From: Foliamicus sp965115835
Lineage (GTDB): Bacteria; Pseudomonadota; Gammaproteobacteria; Steroidobacterales; Foliamicaceae
Assembly: GCA_965115835.1 (NCBI GenBank)
Contig: OZ220471.1
Location: 124,001 to 188,000 of the forward strand
Length of the DNA: 64,000 nucleotides
Reading direction: 5' to 3'
Shown: piece by piece, positions 26,697-35,804 of the stretch
Layout of the letters: each line of letters opens with the position of its first letter
How positions within the stretch are numbered: position 1 is the stretch's first letter
The notes under the pieces: generated by a model
What the model was told of the DNA's origin: nothing
The model's database searches: none
The model's input: the letters and a program-made list of their open reading frames with translations, nothing else
Made by a program: the position numbers and the translations under genes

Positions 26697-27397
26697 GCTC
26701 CTCTTTCGGCCGGCTGGTCCTGTGCCGGCACGGCGAGAGCCTGTGGAACCGCGAGAACCGATTCACCGGCTGGACCGATGTGGACTTGAGCCCCGCCGGC
26801 GAGCAGGAAGCCCGCCGCGCCGGGCGACTGCTTCGCGACGCCGGGCTGGTCCCCGAGTCGGCCCATACGTCGGTGCTGATACGGGCCGTTCGCACGCTGT
26901 CGCTGATGCTCGGGGAACTTCAGGCAGGCGCAATCCCGGTGCATCGGAGCTGGCGCCTGAACGAGCGGCATTACGGCGCGCTGCAGGGACTCGACAAGGC
27001 CGAGGTCATGGGGAAGCACGGCGAGCAGCAGGTGAAGGTGTGGCGCCGTTCATATGCAACGCCGCCTCCGGCGCTGGCGCCCGACGATCCCCGCCACCCG
27101 CGCCATGATGCGCGCTACGCGAAGCTGGCGTCGCCCCCGGCCGCCGAATCGCTGAAGGACACCCTGGATCGGGTGCAGCCGTACTGGGAGAATCGGATCG
27201 CCGCCGACATCCGCGCGGGCCGGTGTACGCTGGTGTCGGCCCACGGCAACAGCCTGAGGGCGCTGGTGAAGCTTCTGGAGGGCATTTCCAACGAGGACAT
27301 CGTGAGCCTTGAGATTCCCACCGGCGAACCGATCCTCTACCGGTTCGGCCCGGACATGCAGGCCGGGCCGCGCTGCCGCCCCGGAGTGGCGCGGTGA
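26693..27397 (+). CDS. gpmA: 2,3-bisphosphoglycerate-dependent phosphoglycerate mutase
   Basis: A glycolytic enzyme interconverting 3- and 2-phosphoglycerate. GTG 26693, overlapping the E2 stop codon, gives 234 residues starting SSSFGRLVLCRHGESLWNRENRFTG; the phosphohistidine is in CRHGES, and LNERHYGALQGLDKAE and SAHGNSLRALVKLLEGIS complete the active site. Slightly shorter than the E. coli enzyme. It is translationally coupled both upstream and downstream, so glycolysis and pyruvate oxidation genes are expressed together. Confidence 0.95.
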   Translation: MSSSFGRLVLCRHGESLWNRENRFTGWTDVDLSPAGEQEARRAGRLLRDAGLVPESAHTSVLIRAVRTLSLMLGELQAGAIPVHRSWRLNERHYGALQGLDKAEVMGKHGEQQVKVWRRSYATPPPALAPDDPRHPRHDARYAKLASPPAAESLKDTLDRVQPYWENRIAADIRAGRCTLVSAHGNSLRALVKLLEGISNEDIVSLEIPTGEPILYRFGPDMQAGPRCRPGVAR

Positions 27398-27909
27398 TCT
27401 GCACGCTGGGTTCGCACAGGCCGCGGTCGAAGGCGCTGTTCATCGCCGGGGACGCCATGGTGATCGGCGCCGTGGAGTTGGGGGAGGACAGCAGCGTGTG
27501 GTTCGGCGCGGTGCTGCGCGGGGATAACGAGCCCATCGTGGTTGGAGCGCGCAGCAATATCCAGGATGGAACGGTAGTGCATACCGACATGGGGTTCCCC
27601 ACCACTGTCGGCGAGGATGTGACCGTGGGGCATCGCGTGATCCTGCACGGCTGCATCGTGGAGTCCGGCTGCACCATCGGCATGGGCGCCATCCTGATGA
27701 ACGGAGCGCGCATCGGCGCCAACAGTCTGGTGGCCGCCGGCGCGCTGGTGCCCGAGGGTCGGGCCTTTCCGCCCGGCAGCCTGATCATGGGCGCCCCTGG
27801 CCGTCAGGTGCGCGCGTTATCCGAAGAAGAGCGCGCGGAGGTTGCCCGCGGCGCCGCCATCTACGTACGCAATGCGCGCCGCTTCCGCCGCCATCTCCGA
27901 TCCGCCTGA
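27394..27909 (+). CDS. Gamma-class carbonic anhydrase family protein (YrdA-like)
   Basis: A 171-residue left-handed beta-helix hexapeptide-repeat protein. Features: SSVWFGAVLRGDNEPIVVGARSNIQDGTVVHTD, then VTVGHRVILHGCIVESGCTIGMGA, with the three zinc-ligand histidines (HTD, GHR, LHGC). Enzymatic activity of the YrdA/CaiE group is often weak or unproven. It starts at GTG 27394 within the stop codon of gpmA, as the last gene of the operon that begins at pdhA. Confidence 0.92.
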   Translation: MICTLGSHRPRSKALFIAGDAMVIGAVELGEDSSVWFGAVLRGDNEPIVVGARSNIQDGTVVHTDMGFPTTVGEDVTVGHRVILHGCIVESGCTIGMGAILMNGARIGANSLVAAGALVPEGRAFPPGSLIMGAPGRQVRALSEEERAEVARGAAIYVRNARRFRRHLRSA

Positions 27910-27945
27910 TCCTTCCGGGGGAAGGCGGCCTGCCGCCGCGCCGGT

Positions 27946-28941
27946 TCAGCCGGAAATGCGGCGGGCAAGTTGGGCGGTGAGTTCGGCCATGATGGAGAGC
28001 GCGATGGAGGCCGGGTCGTTGGCGCCGATGTCCAGACCCACCGGCCCGCGCAGCCTTTTGTCGAGGTCTCCGGCGGCGCCCCCCAGCTCCCCGAGCAGGC
28101 GCTTGCGGCGCGCTTGCGGACCGAGCACGCCCACCCAGGGGATTGGCCGGCCGGCCAGCGCCGCCAGATAGGCGCGGTCCGAGGCCAGGTGATGGCTCAT
28201 CACCACGCAGGCGTCCCAGCCGCTCAAGTCGATGTGATCGGCCAACTGCTCGGGGCGTAGCTCCATGATGTTCTCGGCATCGCCGAATGCGCCCCGTTCC
28301 AGGTACGAGCGGCGGTGGTCGCACACCGTGACCCGCCAACCCAGCCGCTCGGCGAATTCGACCAGCGGTACCGCATCCACCCCTGCCCCCAGCACCAGAA
28401 GACGGGGGACCGGGTACAGCGGATACACCAGAACCTGTGGCCCGGGACTGCCGAGCCTGTGCAACCCGTGCGCCAGTTCGCCCGGAACTTCGTCGCCGAA
28501 CTTCGTTTGTCCGATCGCTTCTTCGTTGCCCTCCACCACCACCGCACAGCGCGATGCTTCGGCGCCCATCGCCAACTCCGCCATCCGCGCCAGAGGCGCC
28601 CAGGGCTCCTTGCCGCCGCCCGAAACCGGCTGAAGAAGCACTTTCAGCATTCCGTCGCAGCCCACGCCGGCGCCGAACAGCATGTCGTGCTCGCCACGCA
28701 TGTCGTAGCACACGGAGCGCGCCCTGCCGGACGCCCGCACCGCCGCAGCGTGTTCGGCCAGATCGCCCTCGAGGCAGCCGCCGCTCACCAGCCCCTGGTA
28801 GTTGCCCTCGCCATCCAGGAGCACCCGCGAACCGGACTTCGAATACGTGGAGCCCGCCGTCTCGTACACCGTCCCCAGCACCAGAGCGCTGTTGGCCGCT
28901 CGCCATTCCCCGAAACGCTCGATCAGATGCTTCAACGCCAT
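27946..28941 (-). CDS. XdhC/CoxI family protein
   Basis: XdhC-type proteins insert or sulfurate the molybdenum cofactor of xanthine-dehydrogenase-class enzymes. From ATG 28941 the product is 331 residues: LVLGTVYETAGSTYSKSGSRVLL and GLVSGGCLEGDLAEH in the N-terminal domain, and a Rossmann-like C-terminal domain (LLVLGAGVDAVPLVEFAERLGWRVTVCDHR, ANDPASIALSIMAEL). The upstream open frame adds 29 residues without homology. No molybdenum hydroxylase gene is in the window, but moaC and mobA lie 5 kb away. Confidence 0.92.
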   Translation of the reverse strand: MALKHLIERFGEWRAANSALVLGTVYETAGSTYSKSGSRVLLDGEGNYQGLVSGGCLEGDLAEHAAAVRASGRARSVCYDMRGEHDMLFGAGVGCDGMLKVLLQPVSGGGKEPWAPLARMAELAMGAEASRCAVVVEGNEEAIGQTKFGDEVPGELAHGLHRLGSPGPQVLVYPLYPVPRLLVLGAGVDAVPLVEFAERLGWRVTVCDHRRSYLERGAFGDAENIMELRPEQLADHIDLSGWDACVVMSHHLASDRAYLAALAGRPIPWVGVLGPQARRKRLLGELGGAAGDLDKRLRGPVGLDIGANDPASIALSIMAELTAQLARRISG

Positions 28942-29208
28942 TTCCGTTGTGTCCTCGAGGCTCCTCGAAGCTGATGGGCGGCACGGCGCTTCCACTCCCC
29001 GAGGGCAGCGAAACGGCGCCGTGTTCAAGGAATTTTATTCCGTGCGTACCGTGGACGGATTCAATCGCGACCGGCGATTCCGAACCGGGAATATCGAACC
29101 CTCGTCCGATTTTCCGGGTGCTGTTCGGACTCGGACACAGGCGAGCCCGGGGCGTTCGTGCGACCGCCGTATTCTCACGACCGGGCGGCCGGATGGCTTT
29201 TCGCGGCG

Positions 29209-30261
29209 TCAGTCTCTCAGGGAAGGGCGCTGCGCGAGCAAGGACTCGGCAAGCCTGAGCTGCCCGCGTGCGCGGATCAGGTTGTGCTGGCTGCGCGAGG
29301 CGAAGCGCTCCGGGTTCCAGCCGAAATAGCTGTCGTTGAGGATGTCGGCGGCGAAGCGGGCAGTCAGTTCCAGTGTGATCCACAAGGTGGCGTCCACCAG
29401 GCGGCTCTTCTCGTTATCGGTGATGAAGTCGGCTACGGCCAGATAGCCGGAGCGGGCTGCGCGGAATAGCTCTTCGGAAAACTCGGTGCGCGCGCTGTCC
29501 TCGCCGGCGGGGTTGCACCACGAGCGGAAGGCGTCGCCCAGTTCCAGGGGCAGGCTCAGGCGGGCGAGCGAATCGAGATCCACCATGGCCAGACCTTCGC
29601 CTGCGGACGTGAACAGCATGTTGTCGATCTTGGGGTCGCCGTGCGCTACACGCGCGGGGGTTGCGGGCATGGGCGGCAGGCCGGCCACGATTTCCATGGT
29701 GCGGCGGCGTAATTTCCCGGCCTCTCCGTGCAACGGATGGTCCGGGTGTGCGGTCAGCGCCCGGTCGAGTTCGGCAAACCGCCGGGGCGGTTCGTGGATG
29801 GGCCGGCGTTTGCCGGCAAGAGGTCGGTCGAAGTGGGTCAGCGCCCGGTGAAAGCGCGCCAGAAGCGCACCGGCCTGTTCCGCCTGGCGCGCGTTTTCCA
29901 GCCGACTGCGGCATTTTCCCTCCAGCCAGGAGAGCACTCGCCAGACACCGTCCTTGCGTTGCATGCAGAGGCCGCCGCCCGGGGTGTGCAACAACCGGGG
30001 CGTGGGCATGCCCTGCGCAGCGATATGCACAGTGACGGCTTCGATGTGCTCGTGGATTTCGGGGTCCAGGACAGGGTTTAGCCGCTGTAGCGCGTAACAG
30101 GCGCCGCCGGGGGCGCGAACGCGCCACGTGCGGTTGATCAAGCCGTGCCCCACAGGCTCCATCGACACGACGCTGAGGCCGTAGGCCGCCAGAACCTGCT
30201 TGCCCATCGTCTCGGTGCTGTCGGTGGCGTCGGTTACGGGCATGGGTTCCGGCGTGTTCAT
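29209..30261 (-). CDS. Aminoglycoside-phosphotransferase-fold kinase
   Basis: A 350-residue APH-family small-molecule kinase. It has the nucleotide-binding start VVSMEPVGHGLINRTWRVRAPGG, a kinase lysine/Leu region (YALQRLNPVLDPEIHEHIEAVT) and the Brenner motif RVAHGDPKIDNMLF with LAMVDLDSLARLSLPLELGDAFRSWCNP. The pattern resembles the N-acetylhexosamine kinase/mucin-desulfatase-like branch, but the substrate is not determinable. The start ATG 30261 marks the edge of the accessory region: a truncated integrase begins immediately beyond it on the other strand. Confidence 0.85.
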   Translation of the reverse strand: MNTPEPMPVTDATDSTETMGKQVLAAYGLSVVSMEPVGHGLINRTWRVRAPGGACYALQRLNPVLDPEIHEHIEAVTVHIAAQGMPTPRLLHTPGGGLCMQRKDGVWRVLSWLEGKCRSRLENARQAEQAGALLARFHRALTHFDRPLAGKRRPIHEPPRRFAELDRALTAHPDHPLHGEAGKLRRRTMEIVAGLPPMPATPARVAHGDPKIDNMLFTSAGEGLAMVDLDSLARLSLPLELGDAFRSWCNPAGEDSARTEFSEELFRAARSGYLAVADFITDNEKSRLVDATLWITLELTARFAADILNDSYFGWNPERFASRSQHNLIRARGQLRLAESLLAQRPSLRD

Positions 30262-31091
30262 GTGGCGATTCACTGCGCCGAGCAGACGGCGCGAAGATAT
30301 CGGAGGATACTCGATCGCAACATCCTGCCCGTGCTGGGCGGGAAGCGTCTTGATGAGGTCACGAGACTTGATGTTGCCGAGTTGCACCATGCGCTTCGCA
30401 AGATGCCGAGTCTGGCCAACCGGGCGGTCAAGATCCTGTCGAAGATGTTCTCGCTGGCCGAGGGGTGGGGATGGGTTGCGCCGGGCGTCAACCCCTGCCG
30501 TTCGGTGCGCAGGTACAGAGAGGCGGCCCGCGAACGCTTTCTGACGCCTGAGGAATGGCGGCGACTCGGTCAGGCGATGCGCGAGGCGGAAGCCTCTGGC
30601 GTGGTGCAGGCCCGGGCGATTGCGGCGTTGCGCTTGCTGATGCTCACTGGGTGCCGACATCATGAGATCGTGGCGCTCCAGTGGGACGATGTGGATCGCA
30701 CGGCGCGGGAGTTGCGCTTGCGCAAGACCAAGACCGGGCCGCGCATGATTCCGCTCACGCCCCGGCGGAGCGCGTGCTTGACGGCATCGCCCGGGTCGAG
30801 GGCAACCCGTGGGTATTCCCGGCCCGCAAGAGGGGCGCTTGTATCTCTCACCTGCAATATCACTGGGAGCGGATCCGCGACCGGGCAGGGTTGGAGGACA
30901 TGAGGATTCACGATCTTCGACACAGCTACGCCTCGCGCGCGCTCGCGCTGGGCGAGTCGCTTCCCATGATCGCGCGTCTGCTGGGGCATCGCGAGATTGA
31001 GACCACGGCGCGCTATGCCCATCTCGACCGCGCCTCCGTCCACGAAGCGGCAGCCCGGATTGCCGGGCGCATCGCCGAGGATATCCTGTAG
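30260..31091 (+). pseudogene. Tyrosine recombinase (integrase) remnant, 5'-truncated and frameshifted
   Basis: The first frame encodes TARRYRRILDRNILPVLG...LTPEEWRRLGQAM...LRLLMLTGCRHHEIVALQWDDVD, the core-binding and early catalytic region with the first catalytic Arg (TGCRHHE). It fails at about 30757 after PLTP. A second frame resumes with AERVLDGIARVEGNPWVFPARK and carries the rest of the catalytic domain: HDLRHSYASRAL, LLGHREIETTARYAHL (His-x-x-Arg, His and Tyr). A run of four C at 30757-30760 where five would restore PLTPPAERVL suggests a one-base deletion. The usual N-terminal arm domain is missing. Probably a dead phage or island integrase. Confidence 0.85.
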
Positions 31092-31097
31092 AAGCCG

Positions 31098-31861
31098 TTC
31101 GGGAAGCGGCGGCAGGTCAGTTGCGCCGATCTCGGCTGGCGACCGAGCGGCGAATCGTTCACAGGCGAGCATATCAAGGACCTGCTCGCGCTCGCCTTCA
31201 CTCAGCGCCTGGGTAGGTGTCTTTCGATGCTTCTGGCCTTGGGCGCGCGACCTTGACGGCGGTAGAACGTTGCCCTGGACACCCCCAACGCTTGGCAGGC
31301 TGGCGCGACACCGACTTTCGTTGCGAGCGAGGCGGCGGCTATCAGCAGTTGTTCGCGCCATTGAGGCTCAATCCCGGCAGCCCGAAAACTTTTCCCCCGG
31401 ACTTCGAGAATCGCGTGTGCGGTGGCGAGTTCCCTCTCCAGGCGCGCTACTTTTGCTTCAAGTGGGCGAACCTGGGCGCTGGCAGGGTTGGAGTGCGCTG
31501 GTCTGGTACCGCGTTTGCGTGGTGTCAGGCTCTGCAGAACACCCCGTCGTCGGGCCTTGCGCCACGCCGACAGATGCGAGCTGTATAGCCCTTCGCGGCG
31601 TAACAATCGTCCGACCTCGCCCGGTTCCGCACAGCGATCCGCCTCCTCGACGATCCGCAGCCGGTACTCGGGGGTGAACCGGCGTCGGGTTGGTTTGGCG
31701 ATGACCTCCGGATCCGGGCCGCGCCGCATTGGCGGAGAGCCGGCACCGGGGGCCTCGTCGCTACGCTCCTCACCCCCCAAGGCCGGCGCGTTCGCACCCA
31801 TCACCATCATTGAATCGCTGTCGTCTGCTTTCATCATTGTTCCTCTTCTACCGCCCTTCAA
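31098..31861 (-). pseudogene. IS3-family transposase remnant (OrfA plus start of OrfB)
   Basis: On the - strand, TRRRFTPEYRLRIVEEADRC and GEVGRLLRREGLYSSHLSAWRKARRRG are an OrfA helix-turn-helix domain, followed by a coiled-coil region (LEAKVARLERELATAHAILEV). The same frame runs into an OrfB-like start (VGVAPACQALGVSRATFYRRQ) and then ends at 31202. The continuation ALSEGEREQVLDMLACERFAARSPAEI is found in another frame down to ~31100. The DDE catalytic part is missing. It abuts the broken integrase, so two decayed mobile genes lie tail to tail. Confidence 0.8.
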
Positions 31862-31884
31862 TCATTCCAAGGGTAGCCAGTGTC

Positions 31885-32493
31885 TCAACAATGTTGGCAG
31901 AAAGGGGGACGCACCCATAATGTCATTTCATCCAACGGCGGAAACTGCATTGGCAAAATGCAAATGTCGAAAGGCAGTTCAGGTCCGTCCTTGAGCCGGG
32001 CCAAGTCCACGTCGAGAAGTCCGTATTCTTCGCAATATCGAGCGACGATCTTGACGTATCTGCGCAGCAGGAGAATCGGTGGGAAACGATTCTTCGCCGT
32101 CATCCACTCAATCAAGTCTTGGCCGCCCTTCGAGCTATTGCAGCGTCGGCAGGACCAGATGAGGTTATCGGATGCGTCCGGGCCGCCGCGCATTTTCGGG
32201 ATCAGGTGATCGACGCATAATCTTTCCGTTCCGCCGCAGTAATAGCAAGCCTGCGGCACCGTCATCTTGATCCGCTCGTCGTCATAAAGGGACCGCATTC
32301 GCATGGTGCCGTCGATCAATCCACGCTGGAGTTTGGCCCGGATCATATGGTCCGTCCTCGCGTATTTTCGCGCGCCTCTTTTAAGAGCCACATGCGCGCG
32401 AGCCAGATTTGCATAGCAGAAAGCGATTTGCTCCCGGACGGTTCGCGGCTTCGCCGTCATGGCATCGGCCTTTGGGCATCCGGAGGTGGACAT
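31885..32493 (-). CDS. HNH endonuclease
   Basis: A 202-residue protein from ATG 32493 (CGGAGA six bases upstream); a longer frame to 32595 exists without homology. The zinc-finger HNH core is complete: CYYCGGTERLCVDHLIPKMRGGPDASD followed by NLIWSCRRCNSSKGGQDLIEW. Flanks are helical with no recognised specificity domain. HNH enzymes of this size occur in restriction, phage and mobile-element contexts. It lies between IS3 and IS1380 remnants, so it is likely part of the mobile region; target unknown. Confidence 0.85.
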   Translation of the reverse strand: MSTSGCPKADAMTAKPRTVREQIAFCYANLARAHVALKRGARKYARTDHMIRAKLQRGLIDGTMRMRSLYDDERIKMTVPQACYYCGGTERLCVDHLIPKMRGGPDASDNLIWSCRRCNSSKGGQDLIEWMTAKNRFPPILLLRRYVKIVARYCEEYGLLDVDLARLKDGPELPFDICILPMQFPPLDEMTLWVRPPFCQHC

Positions 32494-32672
32494 GCTGTTT
32501 CTCCGCGACCGACAGGCCGTAGTGCGAAGCGTAAGCATATGCACAAAGCGCGTTTCATCAGGCGAAGCTCCATGTTCCCGGCGCCTAACCCGCATATTTC
32601 ACCGAATGGGAGAGATGGGGCCTTGAACTGTATAATAATCAGTGTTTTAGATGACCTATACAGGAGGCCCCA

Positions 32673-32828
32673 ATGGCGACACAGTGTACCCCGAAATCCC
32701 TTTCGCTTTCCCCCTCCGGTCGACGTCAGGTAATCGGTCGATTCGATGGCGGTCCGATGACCTCGGACGCGGGGGGTCTGCTGCTGCGCGAGACGGATTT
32801 GCGCATCGGGCTGTCGAGGCGTTTGTAG
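32673..32828 (+). pseudogene. IS1380-family transposase, N-terminal fragment
   Basis: A 51-codon frame, MATQCTPKSLSL..., with AGGAGG six bases upstream, contains RFDGGPMTSDAGGLLLRETD, the conserved N-terminus of IS1380 transposases. It ends at a TAG at 32826 where ~400 residues should follow. Immediately after, in another frame, unrelated sequence (FVVFPNRHEWVQGNLNEIV...) begins, so the element has been cut off at a junction near 32826. Confidence 0.8.
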
Positions 32829-32935
32829 TCTTCCCGAACCGGCACGAATGGGTTCAGGGAAACCTCAACGAGATCGTCCAAGCGATCGAGAAGTTCAAGC
32901 CAGTCGCAGAAAAACAGCAGTCGCTGATCGAATGA
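32829..32935 (+). other. Tail of an unidentified coding sequence fused to the IS1380 fragment
   Basis: A short open stretch ends EWVQGNLNEIVQAIEKFKPVAEKQQSLIE at 32935. It looks like the C-terminus of a small protein, but no start or family can be assigned. It may be a remnant separated from its 5' part by the IS insertion. Confidence 0.35.
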
Positions 32936-33021
32936 AGTATCCGGGCGCGAAGCGACCACAACAAGATACCTTTCCGTTTTTATCCCTTCTATCCCTTCCC
33001 ATCCAATACAGGAGACCCCCA

Positions 33022-33369
33022 ATGACAGATCAATACGAAGGCCCAGTGCCTATGCCAGCGGACCGCTTGGTTTGCGAAAACGAGGGCAAGACGCATCGAA
33101 TTGTTATCCGCAATGGCTGGGTAACGCACATGTTCCCGGACGGAGGCGCAGGCATGCTTCCGCACGAGGACTTGGTAGGTTGTGTCAACGCCATGCGGGC
33201 TTGCAAGTTTGATGCGGCACACGAGGACTCGGTGCGACAGGAATTGTTGGCGCAGGCCCAGCGTTGTGCAGACGATCCCGAGATCAATGTGGAGTTTGCC
33301 AAAGCGAAATTGATCGAGTCTGGCTACGGTACAGACGTTGAAGATGAAAACGAACGTCCGGACACTTAA
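33022..33369 (+). CDS. Hypothetical protein
   Basis: A 115-residue acidic protein from ATG 33022, with AGGAGA eight bases upstream. No family was recognised. It contains RIVIRNGWVTHMFPDGGAGM and a C-terminal helical part (DSVRQELLAQAQRCADDPEINVEFAKAKL). Base composition is less GC-rich than the core genes. It precedes the intact integrase by 33 bases on the same strand, suggesting both belong to one mobile element. Confidence 0.65.
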   Translation: MTDQYEGPVPMPADRLVCENEGKTHRIVIRNGWVTHMFPDGGAGMLPHEDLVGCVNAMRACKFDAAHEDSVRQELLAQAQRCADDPEINVEFAKAKLIESGYGTDVEDENERPDT

Positions 33370-33402
33370 CGAACAACATTCAACCGCGAGGAATCACCCG
33401 GC

Positions 33403-34359
33403 ATGAACCAACCCGCCACTACCGCAACCGCTTCGCTGCCCGCCGACCGCCAGGCCGCCGCCGACACCGCCCGGCAGTTGATCGCCGAAAGCCTGGCTCC
33501 GAACACCCGCCGCGCCTATCGGTCGGCCTTCGCCGCCCTCCGGACCTTCGCCGGCAACGCCAAGATCACGGATGCGGCGCTCGCCGCCTATGTTGGGCAT
33601 GTCCAGAACGCCGGACGCACCGCCGCCAGCGCCGCAACCGCCATCGCCGCCGCGAAGCTGGCCGCCAAAGAGTCCGGGCAGCCATCGCCCGCCGGCGAAT
33701 TGACGCGCCGGGCGCTCGCCGGGATGCGCCGCCGCCAGGCCCGCGCCGAACACCGCCCCGCCGGCGCTCGCGGGCAGTCATCGCCGGTCGGCCTGGAAGA
33801 CGCTTGCGCCATGCTCGCCGTTGCCGGCCAGCCCCAACGGCGCGGGCGCGGTATCGAATCGCCGAACCAGGCAGCGGCCCGCGCCCGGACGGACCGCGCC
33901 ATCGTCAGCCTGTTGTTCATGGGCGGCTTGCGCCGCTCCGAAGCGGCGGCGGTCTGGGCCGATGTATCCGATGCCGACAACAGCGGCCTGATCGTGCGCC
34001 TCGGCGCGAGCAAGACGAACCAGGACGGCAGCGCGGCAGATTCGCGCTACCTCAAGAACGGGTTTGCCGCCGCCGTCCGCGAGCTTCGCGCCGCCGGCCC
34101 CGCCGATCCCGCCGCGCCCGTGATCGGCCTGTCGGCAGCACAGATCGGCAGGCGGTTTCAGGCCCTGGCCCGGCTCGCCGGCATCGATGGCCGGATCACG
34201 AGTCATTCCGGGCGGATCGGATTGGCAGTCGAGCTTACCCGGCGCGGCGCGCCCACCGCCGCCGTACAGCTGGCTGGCGGTTGGAAGTCGGGCCGGATGG
34301 TGGCCCACTACTCATCGGCGGTGGCGGCGGAATCCGGCGCGGTGGCGCGGTATCTGTGA
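33403..34359 (+). CDS. Tyrosine recombinase/integrase
   Basis: A 318-residue site-specific recombinase with GAGGA nine bases before ATG 33403. N-terminal core-binding domain: ESLAPNTRRAYRSAFAALRTFAG. Catalytic domain: GGLRRSEAAA (first Arg), KTNQDG (Lys), TSHSGRIGLAVELTRRG (His-x-x-Arg), LAGGWKSGRMVAHYSS (Trp in place of the second His, and the Tyr nucleophile). All key residues are present, so it may be active. The composition is extremely Ala-rich. It resembles phage/plasmid-type integrases more than XerC/D. The target site was not found. Confidence 0.88.
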   Translation: MNQPATTATASLPADRQAAADTARQLIAESLAPNTRRAYRSAFAALRTFAGNAKITDAALAAYVGHVQNAGRTAASAATAIAAAKLAAKESGQPSPAGELTRRALAGMRRRQARAEHRPAGARGQSSPVGLEDACAMLAVAGQPQRRGRGIESPNQAAARARTDRAIVSLLFMGGLRRSEAAAVWADVSDADNSGLIVRLGASKTNQDGSAADSRYLKNGFAAAVRELRAAGPADPAAPVIGLSAAQIGRRFQALARLAGIDGRITSHSGRIGLAVELTRRGAPTAAVQLAGGWKSGRMVAHYSSAVAAESGAVARYL

Positions 34360-34387
34360 TGCCCGACCGCCGGCAGATTTTGGGCGC

Positions 34388-34618
34388 GTGAGCACCACCG
34401 AAAAACACGCCTGGGCAGCCGGCATCCGCGCCCAGCGCCGGGAAGCTTGGAAGCGGATTCGAGAACGGCAGGAAACCGCGCGCGCGGCGCGAAAAGCGAA
34501 AGCCGAGCGGCTGGCCGAACGCTGGGCTGCCCGAATGCATCGAAAGCCGAAATCTGCCCCGATCGCTGCCGCTCCGCGAAGCAGCCCCCCGAATCCCGCG
34601 CCGCCGGAAACCCTTTGA
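34388..34618 (+). CDS. Small basic hypothetical protein
   Basis: A 76-residue Arg/Ala-rich frame from GTG 34388 (STTEKHAWAAGIRAQRREAWKRIRERQETARAARKAKAERLAERW). It is helical and highly charged with a proline-rich tail and lies 28 bases after the integrase. No family recognised; it may be an accessory small protein or a chance frame in GC-rich DNA. Confidence 0.4.
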   Translation: MSTTEKHAWAAGIRAQRREAWKRIRERQETARAARKAKAERLAERWAARMHRKPKSAPIAAAPRSSPPNPAPPETL

Positions 34619-34914
34619 TACCAACGCATCCCGCCGACTTCGGAAACGGCGGCCCGCTCCGCGTCCGGCGCGGAAATGTAACAGGCGGTAGAGTTCGGCA
34701 CTCCCTCCACCGGTTCCCCAAAGCTCCGGCGACGCGCTCGTACAGGGTTCCCTTGCGGCTATTTTGTGACGCTGGCATCACAAATTCGCGGCGGCGCGGT
34801 GGCAGGCGCGGGAATTGCGCTTTTCGCCCTCCGCGCGCGCGTGTCGCGCAACCGCCCCGGATTGGCGGCAGATTCGCCCGTAGCGCCGATTTTGCGTCTT
34901 TTGCGGCCCCCTGG

Positions 34915-35586
34915 CTATTCAGCCGGCAGCCGTTCGCCCTTGCGCCAATCCCACGGTATCACGAACCGACTGGCCCAGATTCCGCGCTTCGCCGCCTTCG
35001 CCGCGTCTTCGTCCGCTGCGTAGTCCATCGACTTGCGGCGGTCGGCAACGGCCCAGCCCTCAACGACCATGTAGCGGTTGATTCCCGTTTCGCCGGCCCA
35101 GCACTTCGCTATCAGCCGGCCGTGCCGGTCGGTTTCGGTTCCCTCGCACACCACCGCCGGCGCGTTCGGCCCCGGAACGCCGACAAGCGGGTTGATGCCA
35201 AGCAGCGATTGCAGCCGCTCGGTAGATCGCTCGCCACACCGGTAGCGATCACCGCCCCGGCGCTCGCAGTCTTGCGCCCGCTCCGGCGCATCGATGCCGT
35301 GCAACCGGATTCGCTCGCTGCCCCCCAAAGAGTCCCGCAACGATTGCAGCCTGTCCACGGCTTCCCACTTTTCGGCGGCGGCAGCCTGCCGTATCAGCCC
35401 CTCTATCGTCATGCCGTCCAGTTCCAGGCGGGCCACCCGCATTACCAGCGTATCGCCGTCCACCACCCGCACCGGCCCGGTAGCGGATATGACGCGGAAA
35501 GCGCCGAAATCGCCCGCCGCCGCGAGCGGAACGGCGGCCACCGCCGCCGCCAGGCACAGCGCCAGGCGGCGGATCACAGGCCCCAT
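34915..35586 (-). CDS. Secreted staphylococcal-nuclease-like protein
   Basis: A 223-residue protein with a signal peptide (RLALCLAAAVAAVPLAAAG) and an SNase-like (thermonuclease) fold: RVVDGDTLVMRV, then after an insertion of ~45 residues RIRLHGIDAPERAQDC, DRHGRLIAKCW, INRYMVVEGWAVADRR and the C-terminal AKRGIWASRF. Members degrade nucleic acids outside the cytoplasm. The insertion between the first two strands is longer than usual. It is one of two SNase-like genes 650 bases apart in this region. Confidence 0.85.
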   Translation of the reverse strand: MGPVIRRLALCLAAAVAAVPLAAAGDFGAFRVISATGPVRVVDGDTLVMRVARLELDGMTIEGLIRQAAAAEKWEAVDRLQSLRDSLGGSERIRLHGIDAPERAQDCERRGGDRYRCGERSTERLQSLLGINPLVGVPGPNAPAVVCEGTETDRHGRLIAKCWAGETGINRYMVVEGWAVADRRKSMDYAADEDAAKAAKRGIWASRFVIPWDWRKGERLPAE

Positions 35587-35600
35587 GCGCCGACCCCTGC

Positions 35601-35804
35601 CTAGCGCAACTTGATCCCTACGCCTGAACCTGCTTGCTCGGCTTTTTTGTAGCCTTTGAGTGTTTCTTTGCGTAGCTTTATCGCTTCGGAAACGGCCTTG
35701 TCGATGCGCCCGTTTACTGCTTCCTTGTGCAGGGCGCTTATGTATCCTACTGCGATGCAGAATGCATATGGGATCAGTTCAAGGATGAATTGGATTGTTT
35801 CCAT
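35601..35804 (-). CDS. Small single-pass membrane protein
   Basis: A 67-residue protein beginning METIQFILELIPYAFCIAVGYI, one transmembrane helix, followed by a charged helical tail (RIDKAVSEAIKLRKETLKGYKKAE). A purine-rich GAGGGA lies about nine bases before ATG 35804. Its composition is clearly more AT-rich than the flanking genes. It sits 14 bases upstream of the SNase-like gene and may be co-transcribed. Function unknown. Confidence 0.6.
   Translation of the reverse strand: METIQFILELIPYAFCIAVGYISALHKEAVNGRIDKAVSEAIKLRKETLKGYKKAEQAGSGVGIKLR

Noticed and set aside
34619..34914. A gene in the spacer after the small basic protein
   Set aside because: No frame with a plausible start or family resemblance was found.
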